Shown here piece by piece: positions 52,848 through 63,010 of a DNA stretch of 64,000 nt. Location: contig NZ_JAUSUL010000002.1 of the NCBI RefSeq assembly GCF_030814015.1, positions 1,178,001 through 1,242,000 on the forward strand. The letters run 5' to 3'. Source of the DNA: Amorphus orientalis (GTDB lineage Bacteria; Pseudomonadota; Alphaproteobacteria; Rhizobiales; Amorphaceae). The position numbers and the translations under genes are program-made. The notes beneath the pieces were generated by a model, which was given only the letters and a program-made list of their open reading frames with translations, did not search any database and was not told where the DNA came from. The first letter of the stretch is position 1; each line of letters opens with the position of its first letter.

Positions 52848-54047
52848 TCAGGCCGAAGGCGCCGCCGACGGACGAACCGTCATGGGCAGCCGGGCATACC
52901 CCCGAAGCGTGTTGTTCCAGGCCCATTCCGGCTCCCCGACCTCGAAACCGTCGAGACGATCGAGCAGCGCGGTCAGGAGGGCGCTCATCTCCATCTTGGC
53001 CAGATGCAGCCCGGAGCAGGTGTGGATGCCGACCCCGAACGCGAGCTGGTCGCCCGCCTTCCGGGTGATGTCGAACGTGTCCGGATCGTCCCACTTGCGC
53101 TCGTCGCGATTCGCCGAGCCGTAGAGCACCAGCAACCTGTCCCCGGCCGGGACGGTGACGCCGTCGAAATCCGCGTCCTCCCGGACGTAGCGGCTGAACA
53201 GGCGGATCGGCGCCTCCATTCGCAGTGCCTCGTTGATTGCGCCGGGAACGAGCGATCGGTCCTGCTTCAGAAGCTGCCACTGCTCGGGGTGCTCGCCGAG
53301 AAGCCGCAGCAGATGGCCGGTGCCGAAAATCGTCGTGTCCAGGCTCGGCCCGATATATTCCCGCATCAGGCCTGGGCACTGATCGACGGGGACCTCGCCG
53401 CGCTCCGCCGCCGCGAACAGCCGGTCGGCCCAGCGCCCCGGCTTGAGACGACCCGGCACTGCTTCCGTCCGGCAGAATTCGTGGAGTTCGCGGATCTGTG
53501 GGATCGCCGCCTTGCCGCGCTCGTTCATCGGCCCCATCGCATCGAAGGTCGCCGCCGCCCAGCGCCGCATGGATTCCTTGCCGTTGTCGGGCAGACCGAC
53601 CAGTTCGGAGACCACCGTCATCGGCAGGACTTCCGCCACGTCGGACATGCCGTCGACCTGCCCGCGCGCGCAGATATCGTCGACCAGCGCGCGGGCGCGG
53701 TCCTCGATTTCGTCCTTGATCTCCTTGAGCGCCTTGGGCAGCAGCGGCGCGGCGGTCACCCGGCGGATCTGCTCATGGAGCGGCGGATCGCTGGTCAGCG
53801 AATTTGCCCGTCCCGGACCCGATGTCGCCTCGTTGACGGCCGGGTCCATCGCCACGCCCTTGGCCGTGGTGAACGTGGTGTGGTCGCGCAGCACGCGCCG
53901 GACGTCCGCGTATCGCGGAATGCACCAGACGTCGTGAGCCGTGAGCCAGACCGCCGGGCCGCAATCGCGCAGCTCCCGGTAGGCCGGATACGGATTTTCC
54001 ATGACCCGGATGTCGAACAGGTCGATATCGGATTCAGGTCGTGTCAT
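52848..54047 (-). CDS. Cytochrome P450
   Basis: A 399-residue bacterial P450. The I-helix EYIGPSLDTTIF keeps D-T, the K-helix ExxR is INEALRM, and the heme loop is FGVGIHTCSG with ligand C344. The substrate is unknown, and no ferredoxin or reductase gene is nearby. The start is ATG 54047, which has GGGAGGGG upstream; a GTG seven codons earlier (54068) has no ribosome site. The upstream AT-rich region has repeats (GGATTAATCC at 54120-54129; ATCCGA/TCGGAT arms at 54126 and 54145) that may be regulatory. Confidence 0.93.
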   Translation of the reverse strand: MTRPESDIDLFDIRVMENPYPAYRELRDCGPAVWLTAHDVWCIPRYADVRRVLRDHTTFTTAKGVAMDPAVNEATSGPGRANSLTSDPPLHEQIRRVTAAPLLPKALKEIKDEIEDRARALVDDICARGQVDGMSDVAEVLPMTVVSELVGLPDNGKESMRRWAAATFDAMGPMNERGKAAIPQIRELHEFCRTEAVPGRLKPGRWADRLFAAAERGEVPVDQCPGLMREYIGPSLDTTIFGTGHLLRLLGEHPEQWQLLKQDRSLVPGAINEALRMEAPIRLFSRYVREDADFDGVTVPAGDRLLVLYGSANRDERKWDDPDTFDITRKAGDQLAFGVGIHTCSGLHLAKMEMSALLTALLDRLDGFEVGEPEWAWNNTLRGYARLPMTVRPSAAPSA

Positions 54048-54170
54048 CGGCGCCCCTCCCCACTGCACAAACTGCAGGCCTGCGCGGCAAATGCGCAGAA
54101 GGGAAAGTATCCGCGTGCGGGATTAATCCGACAACAACCTAAAATCGGATAAATTGATCAGACTTTGGAA

Positions 54171-54237
54171 TAAATAAAATGACGCCGCCCCACGGCCTGA
54201 CGGCGCCTTATTGGGCGACTGCGCGGCAGTCGCCCAA
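54171..54237 (-). terminator. Terminator region downstream of prfC
   Basis: Two hairpins. First after prfC: TTGGGCGACTGC/GCAGTCGCCCAA, a perfect 12-bp stem (54211-54237). Second: GACGCCG/CGGCGCC (54181-54207), followed on the minus strand by ATTTTATTTATT. The pair probably ends the leftward prfC transcript. Confidence 0.7.
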
Positions 54238-54288
54238 GCGGAACCGGCGAAAAATGCGGGCTTCCCGTCAGGAGATCCGCCTCCCGGC

Positions 54289-55905
54289 TCAGACCAGTTC
54301 CTTGGTGACGCCGAATGTCAGGTCCGGCCAGCGCTCGGCCGTGTAATTCAGCTCCCAGGCGCTCTTGGCCATATAGACGGGGCTCTCGTCGTTATCTTCG
54401 GCGATCTGGGAGGAGTTTTTCGAGATGAACTCCTCCACCTTGTCGCGCGGCCCGTGGATCCAGCGCGCGGCCGCGTAAGGCGAGCCCTCGAAGCCGATCT
54501 CGACCTTGTACTCCGCCTTGATGCGGTCGATCATCACGTCCAGCTGCAGCGCGCCGACGACGCCGACGATCCAGTCCGCGCCGAGCCGGGTCTTGAAGAC
54601 CTGCGCCAGCCCCTCCTCCGACAGATCGTGCAGCGCGCGGCGGACCTGTTTCACCTTCATCGGATCGCCGGTGCGCACACGGCGCAGGATTTCCGGCGCG
54701 AAGCGCGGCAGTCCGGTCACCTTCACGTCGGTCCGTTCGCTGAGTGTATCGCCCACGCGGAGCGTGCCGTGGTTCGGGATGCCGAGAATATCGCCGGGAA
54801 AGGCCTCTTCTGCGATATCGCGGTCCTGGGCGAAGAAGAAGATCGGCGCCTGAACCGCCATCGACTTGCCGGTGCCGACCTGGTTCAGCTTCATGCCTCG
54901 CTTGAAGCGACCGGAGCAAATCCTTGTAAAGGCGATACGATCCCGATGGTTCGGGTCCATGTTCGCCTGGACCTTGAAGACGAACGCCGTGACCTTGTCC
55001 TCGGTCGGATCGACCGGCGCCGGCTCGGCCGGCTGGACGCGCGGCGGCGGCGCCCAGGCGCCGAGCCCGTCGAGCAGGTCGCCCACGCAGAAGTCGCGCA
55101 GGGCAGATCCGAAATAGACCGGGGTCAGATGGCCTTCCCGGTAGGCGACCGGATCGACCGGCGACAACGCGGTGGATGCCAGATCGGCCTCGGAGCGGAA
55201 CTGCTCCATCAGCGCGGGATCGCCGACCAGATCGTCCAGCTTGGGATCCATGATCCCGTTGACCCGCTCCTCGGCATCGAAGGCGCCGGCGCCATCCTTC
55301 TTCGGCTTCAGGACCACATTGTCCCGCAGGTTGTAGCAGCCCTTGAACTGGGTCCCCATGCCGATCGGCCATGTGACGGGCGCGACGTCGAGCGCAAGTT
55401 TCTCGGAGATCTCGTCCATCAGCTCGAACGGATCCCGCCCTTCCCGATCCACCTTGTTGATGTAGGTGATGATCGGCACGTCGCGCAGGCGGCAGACCTC
55501 GAACAGTTTCAGGGTCTGGGACTCGATGCCCTTGGCCGCGTCGATGACCATGACCGCCGAATCGACCGCGGTGAGCGTCCGGTAGGTGTCCTCGGAAAAG
55601 TCCTCATGGCCCGGCGTGTCGAGCAGGTTGAACGTCACCCCGTCGCGCTGGAACGTCATCACCGAACTGGTCACGGAGATGCCGCGCTGCTGCTCGATCG
55701 CCATCCAGTCCGACTGGGTCCGGCGGCGCTCGCCGCGGGCACGCACCTGACCCGCCAGCCGGATCGCGCCGCCGAAATAGAGCAGCTTCTCCGTCAGCGT
55801 GGTCTTGCCGGCGTCGGGATGCGAGATGATCGCGAAGGTCCGCCGGTTCGCGATTTCGGCCTCGAGCGAGCCCGGAGCGGCTTTGCTCGCAAGCGCTTGG
55901 TCCAT
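54289..55905 (-). CDS. prfC: Peptide chain release factor 3
   Basis: A 538-residue translational GTPase that recycles RF1/RF2 from the ribosome. G1 loop SHPDAGKTTLTEK near residue 26; QRGISVTSSVM switch region; DTPGHEDFSEDTYRTL; NKVDREGRDP; C-terminal domain LQLDVMIDRIKAEYKVE. The length is normal. M at 55905 starts a few residues before the fold; a longer upstream frame overlaps the metallophosphoesterase gene and has no similarity. Confidence 0.96.
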   Translation of the reverse strand: MDQALASKAAPGSLEAEIANRRTFAIISHPDAGKTTLTEKLLYFGGAIRLAGQVRARGERRRTQSDWMAIEQQRGISVTSSVMTFQRDGVTFNLLDTPGHEDFSEDTYRTLTAVDSAVMVIDAAKGIESQTLKLFEVCRLRDVPIITYINKVDREGRDPFELMDEISEKLALDVAPVTWPIGMGTQFKGCYNLRDNVVLKPKKDGAGAFDAEERVNGIMDPKLDDLVGDPALMEQFRSEADLASTALSPVDPVAYREGHLTPVYFGSALRDFCVGDLLDGLGAWAPPPRVQPAEPAPVDPTEDKVTAFVFKVQANMDPNHRDRIAFTRICSGRFKRGMKLNQVGTGKSMAVQAPIFFFAQDRDIAEEAFPGDILGIPNHGTLRVGDTLSERTDVKVTGLPRFAPEILRRVRTGDPMKVKQVRRALHDLSEEGLAQVFKTRLGADWIVGVVGALQLDVMIDRIKAEYKVEIGFEGSPYAAARWIHGPRDKVEEFISKNSSQIAEDNDESPVYMAKSAWELNYTAERWPDLTFGVTKELV

Positions 55906-56014
55906 AAGGATCGATCCTTGCACATTGTGTCCGATGGCGGGTCTGCGGACGGAACTCGAGCTGGTCCGCGCCCGAAGGCCGGCATCGGTCCGTCCCACCG
56001 CCGGCCGGCGCCTG

Positions 56015-56794
56015 TCAGCCGACTTTCGAGTCCCGCCAGCCGTCACCCTCGAATATCCGCGAACGGATGTCGAGACGCTCACCGGTCAGGGTAATCAGGT
56101 TGTAGGCGTTCGGCTCGCCGCGCAGCCGGGTCGAAATTGCCGACCCCGCCTGAACCACCTTGAGCTCGCCAGTTTTTGTCACGTCCGAAGGCGTGACGAC
56201 CCGGATATAGCCCCGATGCAGGTGCCCGGAAAGGATCAGCCGGACATGGGCGCGTCCGAAGGCCCTGAGCGCCAGGTCCGCACGCCCCACGAGCCGGGCG
56301 TCTGGATCGTCCTTAGGCGGCTGGAAGGGATGGTGGGCGACCACGATGCGCACCCGATCGTCGGGCGCCTCCGCAAAGGCGCCGATCGCCTTGCGAATCT
56401 GCGGCTTGTTGATTCGACCGTGAGCCCAGTTCCAGTGGAAGCCCATGCGCCGGGCGGTGTTCACGCCGGCGATCACGACCTGATCGTCGACGAAGACCGG
56501 CTCGGTCTCCTCCGCGATGAAGGCGCGGTAACTGCGGAAAGGATCGAGGAAACGTTCGATCAGCCGGTAAGGCGAAACATCGTGATTGCCCGGCACGGCG
56601 AACCAGGGGAGATCGAGCCCGTCGAGATAGTCACGTGCGGCCCTGAACTCCGAGCGATGCGCTCCCTGGGTCAGATCGCCGGACACGACGACCAGATCCG
56701 GCCCGTGGGCCTTCAGGTCCTGAGCAAGACTTGCGGCTGCGCGTTCGTCGATCCGGCCGAAATGCAGGTCGGAGATGTGGGCAAGAACCGTCAT
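56015..56794 (-). CDS. Calcineurin-like metallophosphoesterase (CpdA-like)
   Basis: A 259-residue phosphoesterase with all metal motifs: HISDLHFG (7-14), GDLTQ, PGNHD, VAHHPF and SGHLHRG. It resembles cyclic-nucleotide phosphodiesterase CpdA. Its start overlaps the stop of the lipid-kinase gene by four bases (ATGA), so the two are coupled. A lipid or nucleotide phosphodiester could be the substrate. Confidence 0.9.
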   Translation of the reverse strand: MTVLAHISDLHFGRIDERAAASLAQDLKAHGPDLVVVSGDLTQGAHRSEFRAARDYLDGLDLPWFAVPGNHDVSPYRLIERFLDPFRSYRAFIAEETEPVFVDDQVVIAGVNTARRMGFHWNWAHGRINKPQIRKAIGAFAEAPDDRVRIVVAHHPFQPPKDDPDARLVGRADLALRAFGRAHVRLILSGHLHRGYIRVVTPSDVTKTGELKVVQAGSAISTRLRGEPNAYNLITLTGERLDIRSRIFEGDGWRDSKVG

Positions 56795-57765
56795 GAGCCC
56801 ACCGATGCAACGGTCGCGGACGGGTCTGAAGGCTCAACCGCCGGCTCCATTTTGGGCACGATCACCTCCAGGGCGCCCGGATGGAGGCGATAGGTCAGCG
56901 GCGGCGTCAGCAAGAGCGTCTCTCCGTCATTCATCACACGGACCCGTTTGCGCCGTGCCGTGATTCGCACCGTGTCCTCCACCTCCAGACGCAACAGACG
57001 CTGGTCGTGGCGCCAGCGACCGAGCAGGACGGCGAGCATCAGCCCGAGGACCCGGAGCGGCGTCACGGGCTTCAGGGCGTAGACCACCAATTCGCCGGCA
57101 TCGAGCGACGCACGGGTCATCACCTTGCCGACGCCTTCCTCGTAGTCGTTGACGGCGACCACCAGCGCCCGCGTCTCCACCGGGCGGCGATCCCCTCCGG
57201 TTTCGACCACAAGCCCCATCGCCGGATAGCGCCGGAGCGCCCGGATGCCGGCACGGACGAGATCCAGATAGCCACGACCGCTGGAGCGCCCGCGGAAGCC
57301 TTCGCGACGTTTTGCGAGCCGGGACGGCGCCCCAAGCATCGAGTTTCCGAGAAAATAGTGGCCGTTTACCTCGCCGACATCGATCAGGCGGGATCCGCCC
57401 TCCTCCACCAGCCGAACCGCCTTCGAAAGATCCATCGGCAGACCGACCTCGTGGGCCAAAACGTTCATGGTTCCCGCCGGGAGAATCGCAAGCTTCTTTG
57501 GGGTTCCCATCATCGCCTGGACGACCGCCATGACCGTTCCATCACCGCCTGCGACGGCGATGATCGGGGCATCGCTGGCCATCGCGGCCTCGATCTGCCG
57601 GTCCAGTTCGATGTCCGGGTCGGCAAAGTCCGCCTGGATCGCGGCGGCCTCGAAAAGTCCGCGCACATGCTGCCCGAAATTCGGGATGTCGAGACTGGCG
57701 CCCGCCCTCGGATTCACGACGACGAAGCAGCGCACGGTCGCCCCCTTATTTCGCTTGATTGTCAC
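56791..57765 (-). CDS. Diacylglycerol/lipid kinase family protein
   Basis: A 324-residue lipid kinase of the YegS/DagK type. [11 protein letters not shown] near residue 16, AGGDGTV near residue 71 (nucleotide loop), and [16 protein letters not shown] near residue 95 (GTxNxxA-like) are present. It phosphorylates a lipid such as diacylglycerol or an undecaprenyl or sphingoid lipid. It is the first of a coupled pair with the metallophosphoesterase. Its promoter region lies in the divergent gap with nrdJ. Confidence 0.9.
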   Translation of the reverse strand: MTIKRNKGATVRCFVVVNPRAGASLDIPNFGQHVRGLFEAAAIQADFADPDIELDRQIEAAMASDAPIIAVAGGDGTVMAVVQAMMGTPKKLAILPAGTMNVLAHEVGLPMDLSKAVRLVEEGGSRLIDVGEVNGHYFLGNSMLGAPSRLAKRREGFRGRSSGRGYLDLVRAGIRALRRYPAMGLVVETGGDRRPVETRALVVAVNDYEEGVGKVMTRASLDAGELVVYALKPVTPLRVLGLMLAVLLGRWRHDQRLLRLEVEDTVRITARRKRVRVMNDGETLLLTPPLTYRLHPGALEVIVPKMEPAVEPSDPSATVASVGS

Positions 57766-58208
57766 GAAACGTCAGGCAACGCGCGGAGTTCCGCCGCGGC
57801 CCCAAGGACGCATCGCGTGCGTCATCCCCACAATTCACAGGCAGCACAATATATATGGGGTCGGACAAGGGTCCGACACACTACCCGTTGACCGCTTCGT
57901 CGACTCGCCATACCTTCAAAATCATCGAACGGCGTCGACCGGTCGTCTTCATAGGAACCCCAGGAACCGCACAGTTTTTTAACAGGCGCCGGCGCGCAGC
58001 GTGCCGACGGGCGGGACAGGTGCGTGCCGATGAGATTTGATCGACGATTGCCGGCGAAAGCCCCTTAGTAACCCCATATTTAGTGTTTTCGGGTATAGTG
58101 CCCGACTAGATACGCGATTGGCGCCCGCTCGGAGGTCCCCCTTCGAGCGCGTCGAATGCCGAACCGGAACGACGTGCAAACGTCGGCGCAAGCAAGGACG
58201 ATAGACAG
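57766..58208. other. Divergent intergenic region, lipid kinase / nrdJ
   Basis: About 443 bases without a convincing gene. It contains an AT-rich stretch (57848-57856), a hairpin GTCGGAC/GTCCGAC (57860-57877) and the NrdR-like box (58071-58086). I searched for a cobalamin riboswitch and saw no B12-box-like sequence. Confidence 0.55.
58071..58086. promoter_or_regulatory. NrdR-box-like element
   Basis: ACCCCATATTTAGTGT matches 13 of 16 positions of the NrdR box as I recall it (acaCwAtATaTwGtgt). NrdR boxes normally come in pairs about 15-16 or 31 bases apart. A half-site TATAGTG lies 15 bases to the right (58094-58100). It stands 123 bases before nrdJ, a suitable place. Confidence 0.5.
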
Positions 58209-61200
58209 ATGCGGATCGAACGGCGCTACACCAAGGTGGGACAGTCGGCCTATGAGGGACTGGAGTTCCGCAAGGCAACCAGCGAGATCCGCAACCCGGA
58301 CGGATCGATCGTGTTCCGCCTCGCCGACATCCAGGTGCCGGCGGCGTGGAGCCAGGTGGCCACCGACGTGCTGGCCCAGAAATATTTCCGCAAGGCCGGC
58401 GTTCCGGCCGTCCTGAAGCGCGTTGAGGAAAACAGCGTTCCGAGCTGGCTGTGGCGCTCCACCGCCGACGAGGCCGCGCTCGAGGCCCTTCCGGAAGACG
58501 AGCGCACCGGTCCGGAGATGGACGCCCGCCAGGTCTTCGACCGGCTCGCCGGCACCTGGACCTACTGGGGCTGGAAGGGCGGCTATTTCGACGGAGAGGA
58601 CGACGCACGCGCCTTCTTCGACGAGCTGGCCTACATGCTCGCCACCCAGAAGGTCGCGCCGAACTCGCCGCAGTGGTTCAACACCGGCCTGCACTGGGCC
58701 TACGGCATCGACGGACCGAGCCAGGGTCACTTCTATGTCGACCATGAAACCGGCGAACTGACCCGCTCCAAGACCGCCTACGAGCACCCGCAGCCGCACG
58801 CCTGCTTCATCCAGTCCGTCCACGACGATCTGGTGAACGATTCCGGCATCATGGACCTCTGGGTCCGCGAGGCCCGCCTGTTCAAGTACGGCTCGGGCAC
58901 CGGCTCCAACTTCTCCGAGCTGCGCGGTGAAGGCGAGCCGCTGTCGGGCGGCGGCCGCTCGTCGGGCCTGATGAGCTTCCTCCGGATCGGCGACCGCGCC
59001 GCCGGCGCCATCAAGTCCGGCGGCACCACCCGCCGCGCCGCCAAGATGGTCGTGGTCGACGCCGACCATCCCGACATCGAAGCCTATGTGGACTGGAAGG
59101 TGCGCGAGGAGCAGAAGGTCGCCGCCCTTGTGACCGGCTCCAAGACGGTCAAGAAGCACCTCCAGGCGATCATGAAGGCCTGCGTGAACTGCGAGGGCCC
59201 CGGCGAGGACTGCTATCTGCCGGAGAAGAACCCGGCCCTGAAGCGCGAAGTCCGTGCCGCCAAGAAGGCGATGGTGTCGGAGAACTACATCCGCCGCGTC
59301 ATCCAGTTCGCGCGCCAGGGCTACACCGAGATCGAGTTCCCGACCTTCGACACCGACTGGGATTCCGAAGCCTATCTGACGGTCGCCGGCCAGAACTCCA
59401 ACAACTCCGTCCGCGTCACCGACGACTTCCTGAACGCGGTCGAGGCCGACGGCGACTGGAACCTGATCCGCCGCACCGACGGCAAGGTCGCCCGGACCGT
59501 CAAGGCGAAGGATCTGTGGGAGAAGATCGGCCACGCCGCGTGGGCCTCGGCCGATCCCGGCATCCAGTTCCACACCACCATCAACGACTGGCACACCTGC
59601 CCGGCCGGCGGCGACATCCGCGCCTCCAATCCGTGCTCGGAGTACATGTTCCTGGACGACACGGCCTGCAATCTCGCCTCGGCGAACCTGCTGCAGTTCC
59701 GGGCCGAGGACGGCAGCTTCGACGTCGAAGCCTTCGAGCACGCGGTGCGGCTGTGGACGGTCGTGCTGGAAGTCTCGGTGATGATGGCGCAGTTCCCCTC
59801 GCCCGAGATCGCCCGGCTCTCCTACGACTACCGCACGCTGGGCCTCGGCTACGCCAACATCGGCGGCCTCTTGATGACCTCGGGCATCCCCTACGATTCC
59901 GATGAGGGCCGCGCGATCTGCGGCGCCATCACCGCGGTGATGACCGGCACGTCCTACGCGACGTCGGCGGAGATCGCCCGCGATCTCGGACCGTTCCCGG
60001 AATACGCCAAGAACCGGGCCGCGATGCTCCGCGTCATCCGCAACCACCGCCGCGCCGCCCATGGCGAGAGCGACGGCTACGAGCTCCTGCGCACCAATCC
60101 GGTGCCGCTCGACCACGCCTCGTGCCCGGACGAGAAACTGGTGGCGCACGCCCGCGCCGCCTGGGACCGGGCGCTCGACCTCGGCGAGCGCTACGGCTAC
60201 CGCAACGCCCAGTCGACCGTGATCGCGCCGACCGGCACGATCGGTCTGGTCATGGACTGCGACACCACCGGCATCGAGCCCGACTTCGCGCTGGTGAAGT
60301 TCAAGAAGCTGGCCGGCGGCGGCTACTTCAAGATCATCAACCAGGCCGTGCCCCAGGCGCTGACGGCGCTCGGCTATTCCGAGAGCGAGATCGCCCACAT
60401 CACCACCTACGCCGTCGGCAACGGCACGCTGGCCGGCTCCCCGGCGCTCGGCCACGACGCCCTCAAGGCGAAGGGCTTTACCGACGAGAAGATCGCCATC
60501 CTGGAGGGCGGCCTGAAGGCGGCCTTCGACATCCGCTTCGCCTTCACCAAGTGGTCGCTCGGCGAGGAGTTCCTGACCGGGACGCTGGGGATCGCGGCCG
60601 ACAAGCTGGACGATCCGGAGTTCGACCTTCTCGGTGAGCTCGGCTTCTCCAAGGCCGAGATCGAGGCGGCGAACCTTTTTGTCTGCGGCGCCATGACGGT
60701 GGAAGGCGCCCCGCACCTGAAGGACGAGCACCTGGCCGTGTTCGACTGCGCCAACCCGTGCGGCCGGATCGGCAAGCGCTACCTGTCGGTCGGGAGCCAC
60801 ATCCACATGATGGCGGCGGCGCAGCCCTTCATCTCCGGCGCGATCTCCAAGACGATCAACATGCCGAACGACGCCTCCGTCGACGACTGCAAGGAGGCCT
60901 ACATGACCTCCTGGCGGCTGGCGCTGAAGGCCAACGCGCTCTACCGGGACGGCTCCAAGCTGTCGCAGCCGCTGAACTCGCAGCTTCTCTCCGACGACGA
61001 GGACGAGGCGGAGGAAGAGGCCGAGGCGATGGCCGCCACCCAGCCGGCCCAGGCCCGTGCCCAGGTCGCGGCGGAGCGGATCGTCGAGCGCATCGTGGAA
61101 CGGGCCGTGCGCGAGCGCGATCCGATGCCGAACCGGCGCAAAGGCTACACCCAGAAGGCCATCGTCGGCGGCCACAAGGTCTATCTGCGCACCGGCGAAT

Positions 61201-61934
61201 ACGATGACGGCCGCCTCGGCGAGATCTTCATCGACATGCACAAGGAAGGCGCCGCCTTCCGGGCGATGATGAACAACTTCGCCATCGCCATCTCGCTCGG
61301 CCTGCAGTACGGCGTGCCGCTGGAGGAGTTCGTCGACGCGTTCACCTTCACCCGGTTCGAGCCGGCCGGCATGGTCCAGGGCAACGAGGCGATCAAGAAC
61401 GCGACCTCGATCCTCGACTACGTGTTCCGCGAGCTGGCGGTCTCCTATCTGAGCCGCCACGACCTCGCCCACGTCCAGCCGGACGACGGCGGCTCGACCA
61501 CGATCGGGCGCGGCGTGGAGGGCGACAAGCCGCACAACCTGGCGCCGGTCTCCCACGGCCTCGTCCGCGGCCAGACCCAGCGCTTCCAGGTGGTCAAGGG
61601 CGAGCCGCGCGGCTCCGCCTCCGGCGGATCGACGGCCCACGCCACGGCGACGGTGACCGCGCTCCGTGCCGACGTGCACACCGCCTTCAGCCGGGATGTC
61701 GAAGAGGAGATCGTCGAGGACGACGAGACCGCCCTCACCCCGGCTGCAGCCGAAGGCATCACCGCCGGCCAGACCGCCAAGGAGAAGAAGGCGGCGGAGG
61801 CCAGCAAGGTCGCCCTCGCCCGTCTCCAGGGCTACGAGGGCGAGGCCTGCGGCGAGTGCGGCAACTTCACCATGGTGCGCAACGGCACCTGCCTGAAGTG
61901 CGACACCTGCGGCTCGACGAGCGGCTGCAGCTGA
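58209..61934 (+). CDS. nrdJ: Adenosylcobalamin-dependent (class II) ribonucleotide reductase
   Basis: A 1241-residue class II reductase making dNTPs using vitamin B12. Central motifs are [17 protein letters not shown] near residue 475, and the finger loop APTGTIG near residue 673 with [10 protein letters not shown] behind it. The C-terminal zinc-type tail CGECGNF...CLKCDTCG (about 1216-1238) is typical. Domain order and length match the alphaproteobacterial NrdJ. ATG 58209 starts the conserved MRIERRYT. An oxygen-tolerant enzyme, it may be the only reductase of the cell. A terminator follows directly. Confidence 0.97.
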   Translation: MRIERRYTKVGQSAYEGLEFRKATSEIRNPDGSIVFRLADIQVPAAWSQVATDVLAQKYFRKAGVPAVLKRVEENSVPSWLWRSTADEAALEALPEDERTGPEMDARQVFDRLAGTWTYWGWKGGYFDGEDDARAFFDELAYMLATQKVAPNSPQWFNTGLHWAYGIDGPSQGHFYVDHETGELTRSKTAYEHPQPHACFIQSVHDDLVNDSGIMDLWVREARLFKYGSGTGSNFSELRGEGEPLSGGGRSSGLMSFLRIGDRAAGAIKSGGTTRRAAKMVVVDADHPDIEAYVDWKVREEQKVAALVTGSKTVKKHLQAIMKACVNCEGPGEDCYLPEKNPALKREVRAAKKAMVSENYIRRVIQFARQGYTEIEFPTFDTDWDSEAYLTVAGQNSNNSVRVTDDFLNAVEADGDWNLIRRTDGKVARTVKAKDLWEKIGHAAWASADPGIQFHTTINDWHTCPAGGDIRASNPCSEYMFLDDTACNLASANLLQFRAEDGSFDVEAFEHAVRLWTVVLEVSVMMAQFPSPEIARLSYDYRTLGLGYANIGGLLMTSGIPYDSDEGRAICGAITAVMTGTSYATSAEIARDLGPFPEYAKNRAAMLRVIRNHRRAAHGESDGYELLRTNPVPLDHASCPDEKLVAHARAAWDRALDLGERYGYRNAQSTVIAPTGTIGLVMDCDTTGIEPDFALVKFKKLAGGGYFKIINQAVPQALTALGYSESEIAHITTYAVGNGTLAGSPALGHDALKAKGFTDEKIAILEGGLKAAFDIRFAFTKWSLGEEFLTGTLGIAADKLDDPEFDLLGELGFSKAEIEAANLFVCGAMTVEGAPHLKDEHLAVFDCANPCGRIGKRYLSVGSHIHMMAAAQPFISGAISKTINMPNDASVDDCKEAYMTSWRLALKANALYRDGSKLSQPLNSQLLSDDEDEAEEEAEAMAATQPAQARAQVAAERIVERIVERAVRERDPMPNRRKGYTQKAIVGGHKVYLRTGEYDDGRLGEIFIDMHKEGAAFRAMMNNFAIAISLGLQYGVPLEEFVDAFTFTRFEPAGMVQGNEAIKNATSILDYVFRELAVSYLSRHDLAHVQPDDGGSTTIGRGVEGDKPHNLAPVSHGLVRGQTQRFQVVKGEPRGSASGGSTAHATATVTALRADVHTAFSRDVEEEIVEDDETALTPAAAEGITAGQTAKEKKAAEASKVALARLQGYEGEACGECGNFTMVRNGTCLKCDTCGSTSGCS

Positions 61935-61958
61935 TCAGGGGCTTTCGAGACTGAAAAC

Positions 61959-61988
61959 GAACGGCCGGGCGGAAACGCCCGGCCGTTC
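61959..61988 (+). terminator. Terminator of nrdJ
   Basis: GAACGGCCGGGCG and CGCCCGGCCGTTC form a perfect 13-bp stem with GAAA loop, 24 bases after the nrdJ stop. Only a short TGCGTTT follows. Confidence 0.87.
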
Positions 61989-61990
61989 TG

Positions 61991-62020
61991 CGTTTCGGGC
62001 AGGATTCGAACCTGCGACCT
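61991..62020 (-). pseudogene. tRNA-like 3' fragment (possible attachment site)
   Basis: On the minus strand the bases read like the last third of a tRNA: variable-loop AGGTC, a perfect T-arm GCAGG-TTCGAAT-CCTGC (61999-62015), then CCGAAAC as a possible 3' acceptor strand. No D-arm or anticodon arm can be folded from the bases beyond, and only a partial 5' acceptor match (TTCGG near 62065-62070) exists. No CCA is encoded. Such 3' fragments are left by elements that integrate in tRNA genes. It could also be chance or an old decayed tRNA. Confidence 0.45.
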
Positions 62021-62149
62021 GCAACGCATAGCTTCGGTGCACACACTCCCACACGATGCCGACCCCGAAGATCCGGCGATCGGTCTGGAATTCAACGTTG
62101 TGGTCACCTCTTTGATTTAGGAGAATCCTCCCAACGAGGGAGATCAACG

Positions 62150-62977
62150 ATGGCGGACCAGACCAAAATCGAATGGACGGATCGGACGTTTAATCCGTGG
62201 ACCGGCTGCACCAAGATCAGCCCCGGCTGCGACAATTGCTATGCGGAAGCTTGGTCGAAACGGTCTGGCCATGTGCGCTGGGGCAACCACCCAAGGAAGC
62301 GGACAACAGAGGCTTACTGGCGGGCCCCGCTGGCCTGGCAGAAGGCCGCGCCGGAGTTCATCTCGACCCACGGCCGGCGGCCACGCGTGTTCTGCGCCTC
62401 GCTTGCGGACGTGTTCGACAACCAGGTCAATCCGGCGTGGCGCCTCGATCTCTTCGAACTGATCCGGAACACGCCGGATCTGGACTGGCAGCTTCTCACG
62501 AAGCGGCCGCAGAACATTGCGAAGATGCTGCCGTCGGACTGGGGGGCGCGTGGTTGGCCGAACGTTTGGCTGGGATTCACGGCAGAGGACCAGATGCGGT
62601 TCGATCAGCGGAAGCGGTTCATCGCCTCGATCCCAACCGCCGTATGGTTCGTATCCTACGAGCCGGCGATCGGCGCGCTCCGGATCGCCGATGACGACCC
62701 CGCACCCGATTGGCTCATCATCGGAGGCGAGAGTGGCGCCAACGCCCGGCCGATGAAGGCCGAATGGGTCGAGAACGCCCTGGAAGACTGCCGCCGGCGC
62801 GGCATTGCTCCCTTCTTCAAGCAGTGGGGCCAGTTCGAGAACAATCCGCTGACCGGAACCTGTAACCTTCCAAAGTCCGAATTGCAGCGCCTGGATCCTT
62901 ATGGAAAAGGCGGCGGGCTCGTCGACGGCACCATCGTTCGTCAATTTCCTGTGCAGCCGAAGACATCGGCCGCTTGA
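62150..62977 (+). CDS. DUF5131 / phage Gp37-Gp68 family protein (three-Cys motif)
   Basis: A 275-residue protein. N-terminal FNPWTGCTKISPGCDNCYAE (residues 14-33) carries C20, C27 and C30 in a CX6CX2C pattern, a variant of the radical-SAM CX3CX2C. Later strings DWQLLTKRPQN, NVWLGFTAED, WFVSYEPAIGAL and DWLIIGGESGANARP are strongly conserved in phage Gp37/Gp68 proteins. Known members sit on phages and islands; the function is unproven. It forms a pair with the next gene, 33 bases away. An AACGAGGGAG ribosome site precedes the ATG. Codon use looks less GC-biased than in the flanking core genes. Confidence 0.93.
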   Translation: MADQTKIEWTDRTFNPWTGCTKISPGCDNCYAEAWSKRSGHVRWGNHPRKRTTEAYWRAPLAWQKAAPEFISTHGRRPRVFCASLADVFDNQVNPAWRLDLFELIRNTPDLDWQLLTKRPQNIAKMLPSDWGARGWPNVWLGFTAEDQMRFDQRKRFIASIPTAVWFVSYEPAIGALRIADDDPAPDWLIIGGESGANARPMKAEWVENALEDCRRRGIAPFFKQWGQFENNPLTGTCNLPKSELQRLDPYGKGGGLVDGTIVRQFPVQPKTSAA

Positions 62978-63010
62978 CCTGCGGTTGCGGCCGGGCCGTA
63001 CTATTTCCCT

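Noticed and set aside
54048-54068. GTG start for the cytochrome P450 at 54068
   Set aside because: ATG 54047 has a strong GGGAGGGG ribosome site; the extra seven residues add nothing to the fold.
57766-58208. Cobalamin riboswitch before nrdJ
   Set aside because: No B12-box-like conserved segment was seen.
58080-61679. 1199-residue open frame antisense to nrdJ
   Set aside because: It lies entirely opposite a well-supported reductase, has low-complexity Val/Gly/Arg/His composition and no motif. It is an effect of high-GC codon bias.
61991-62072. Complete tRNA gene on the minus strand
   Set aside because: Only the T-arm and adjacent bases fold; no D-arm or anticodon arm can be formed, and the acceptor stem pairs over only five positions.
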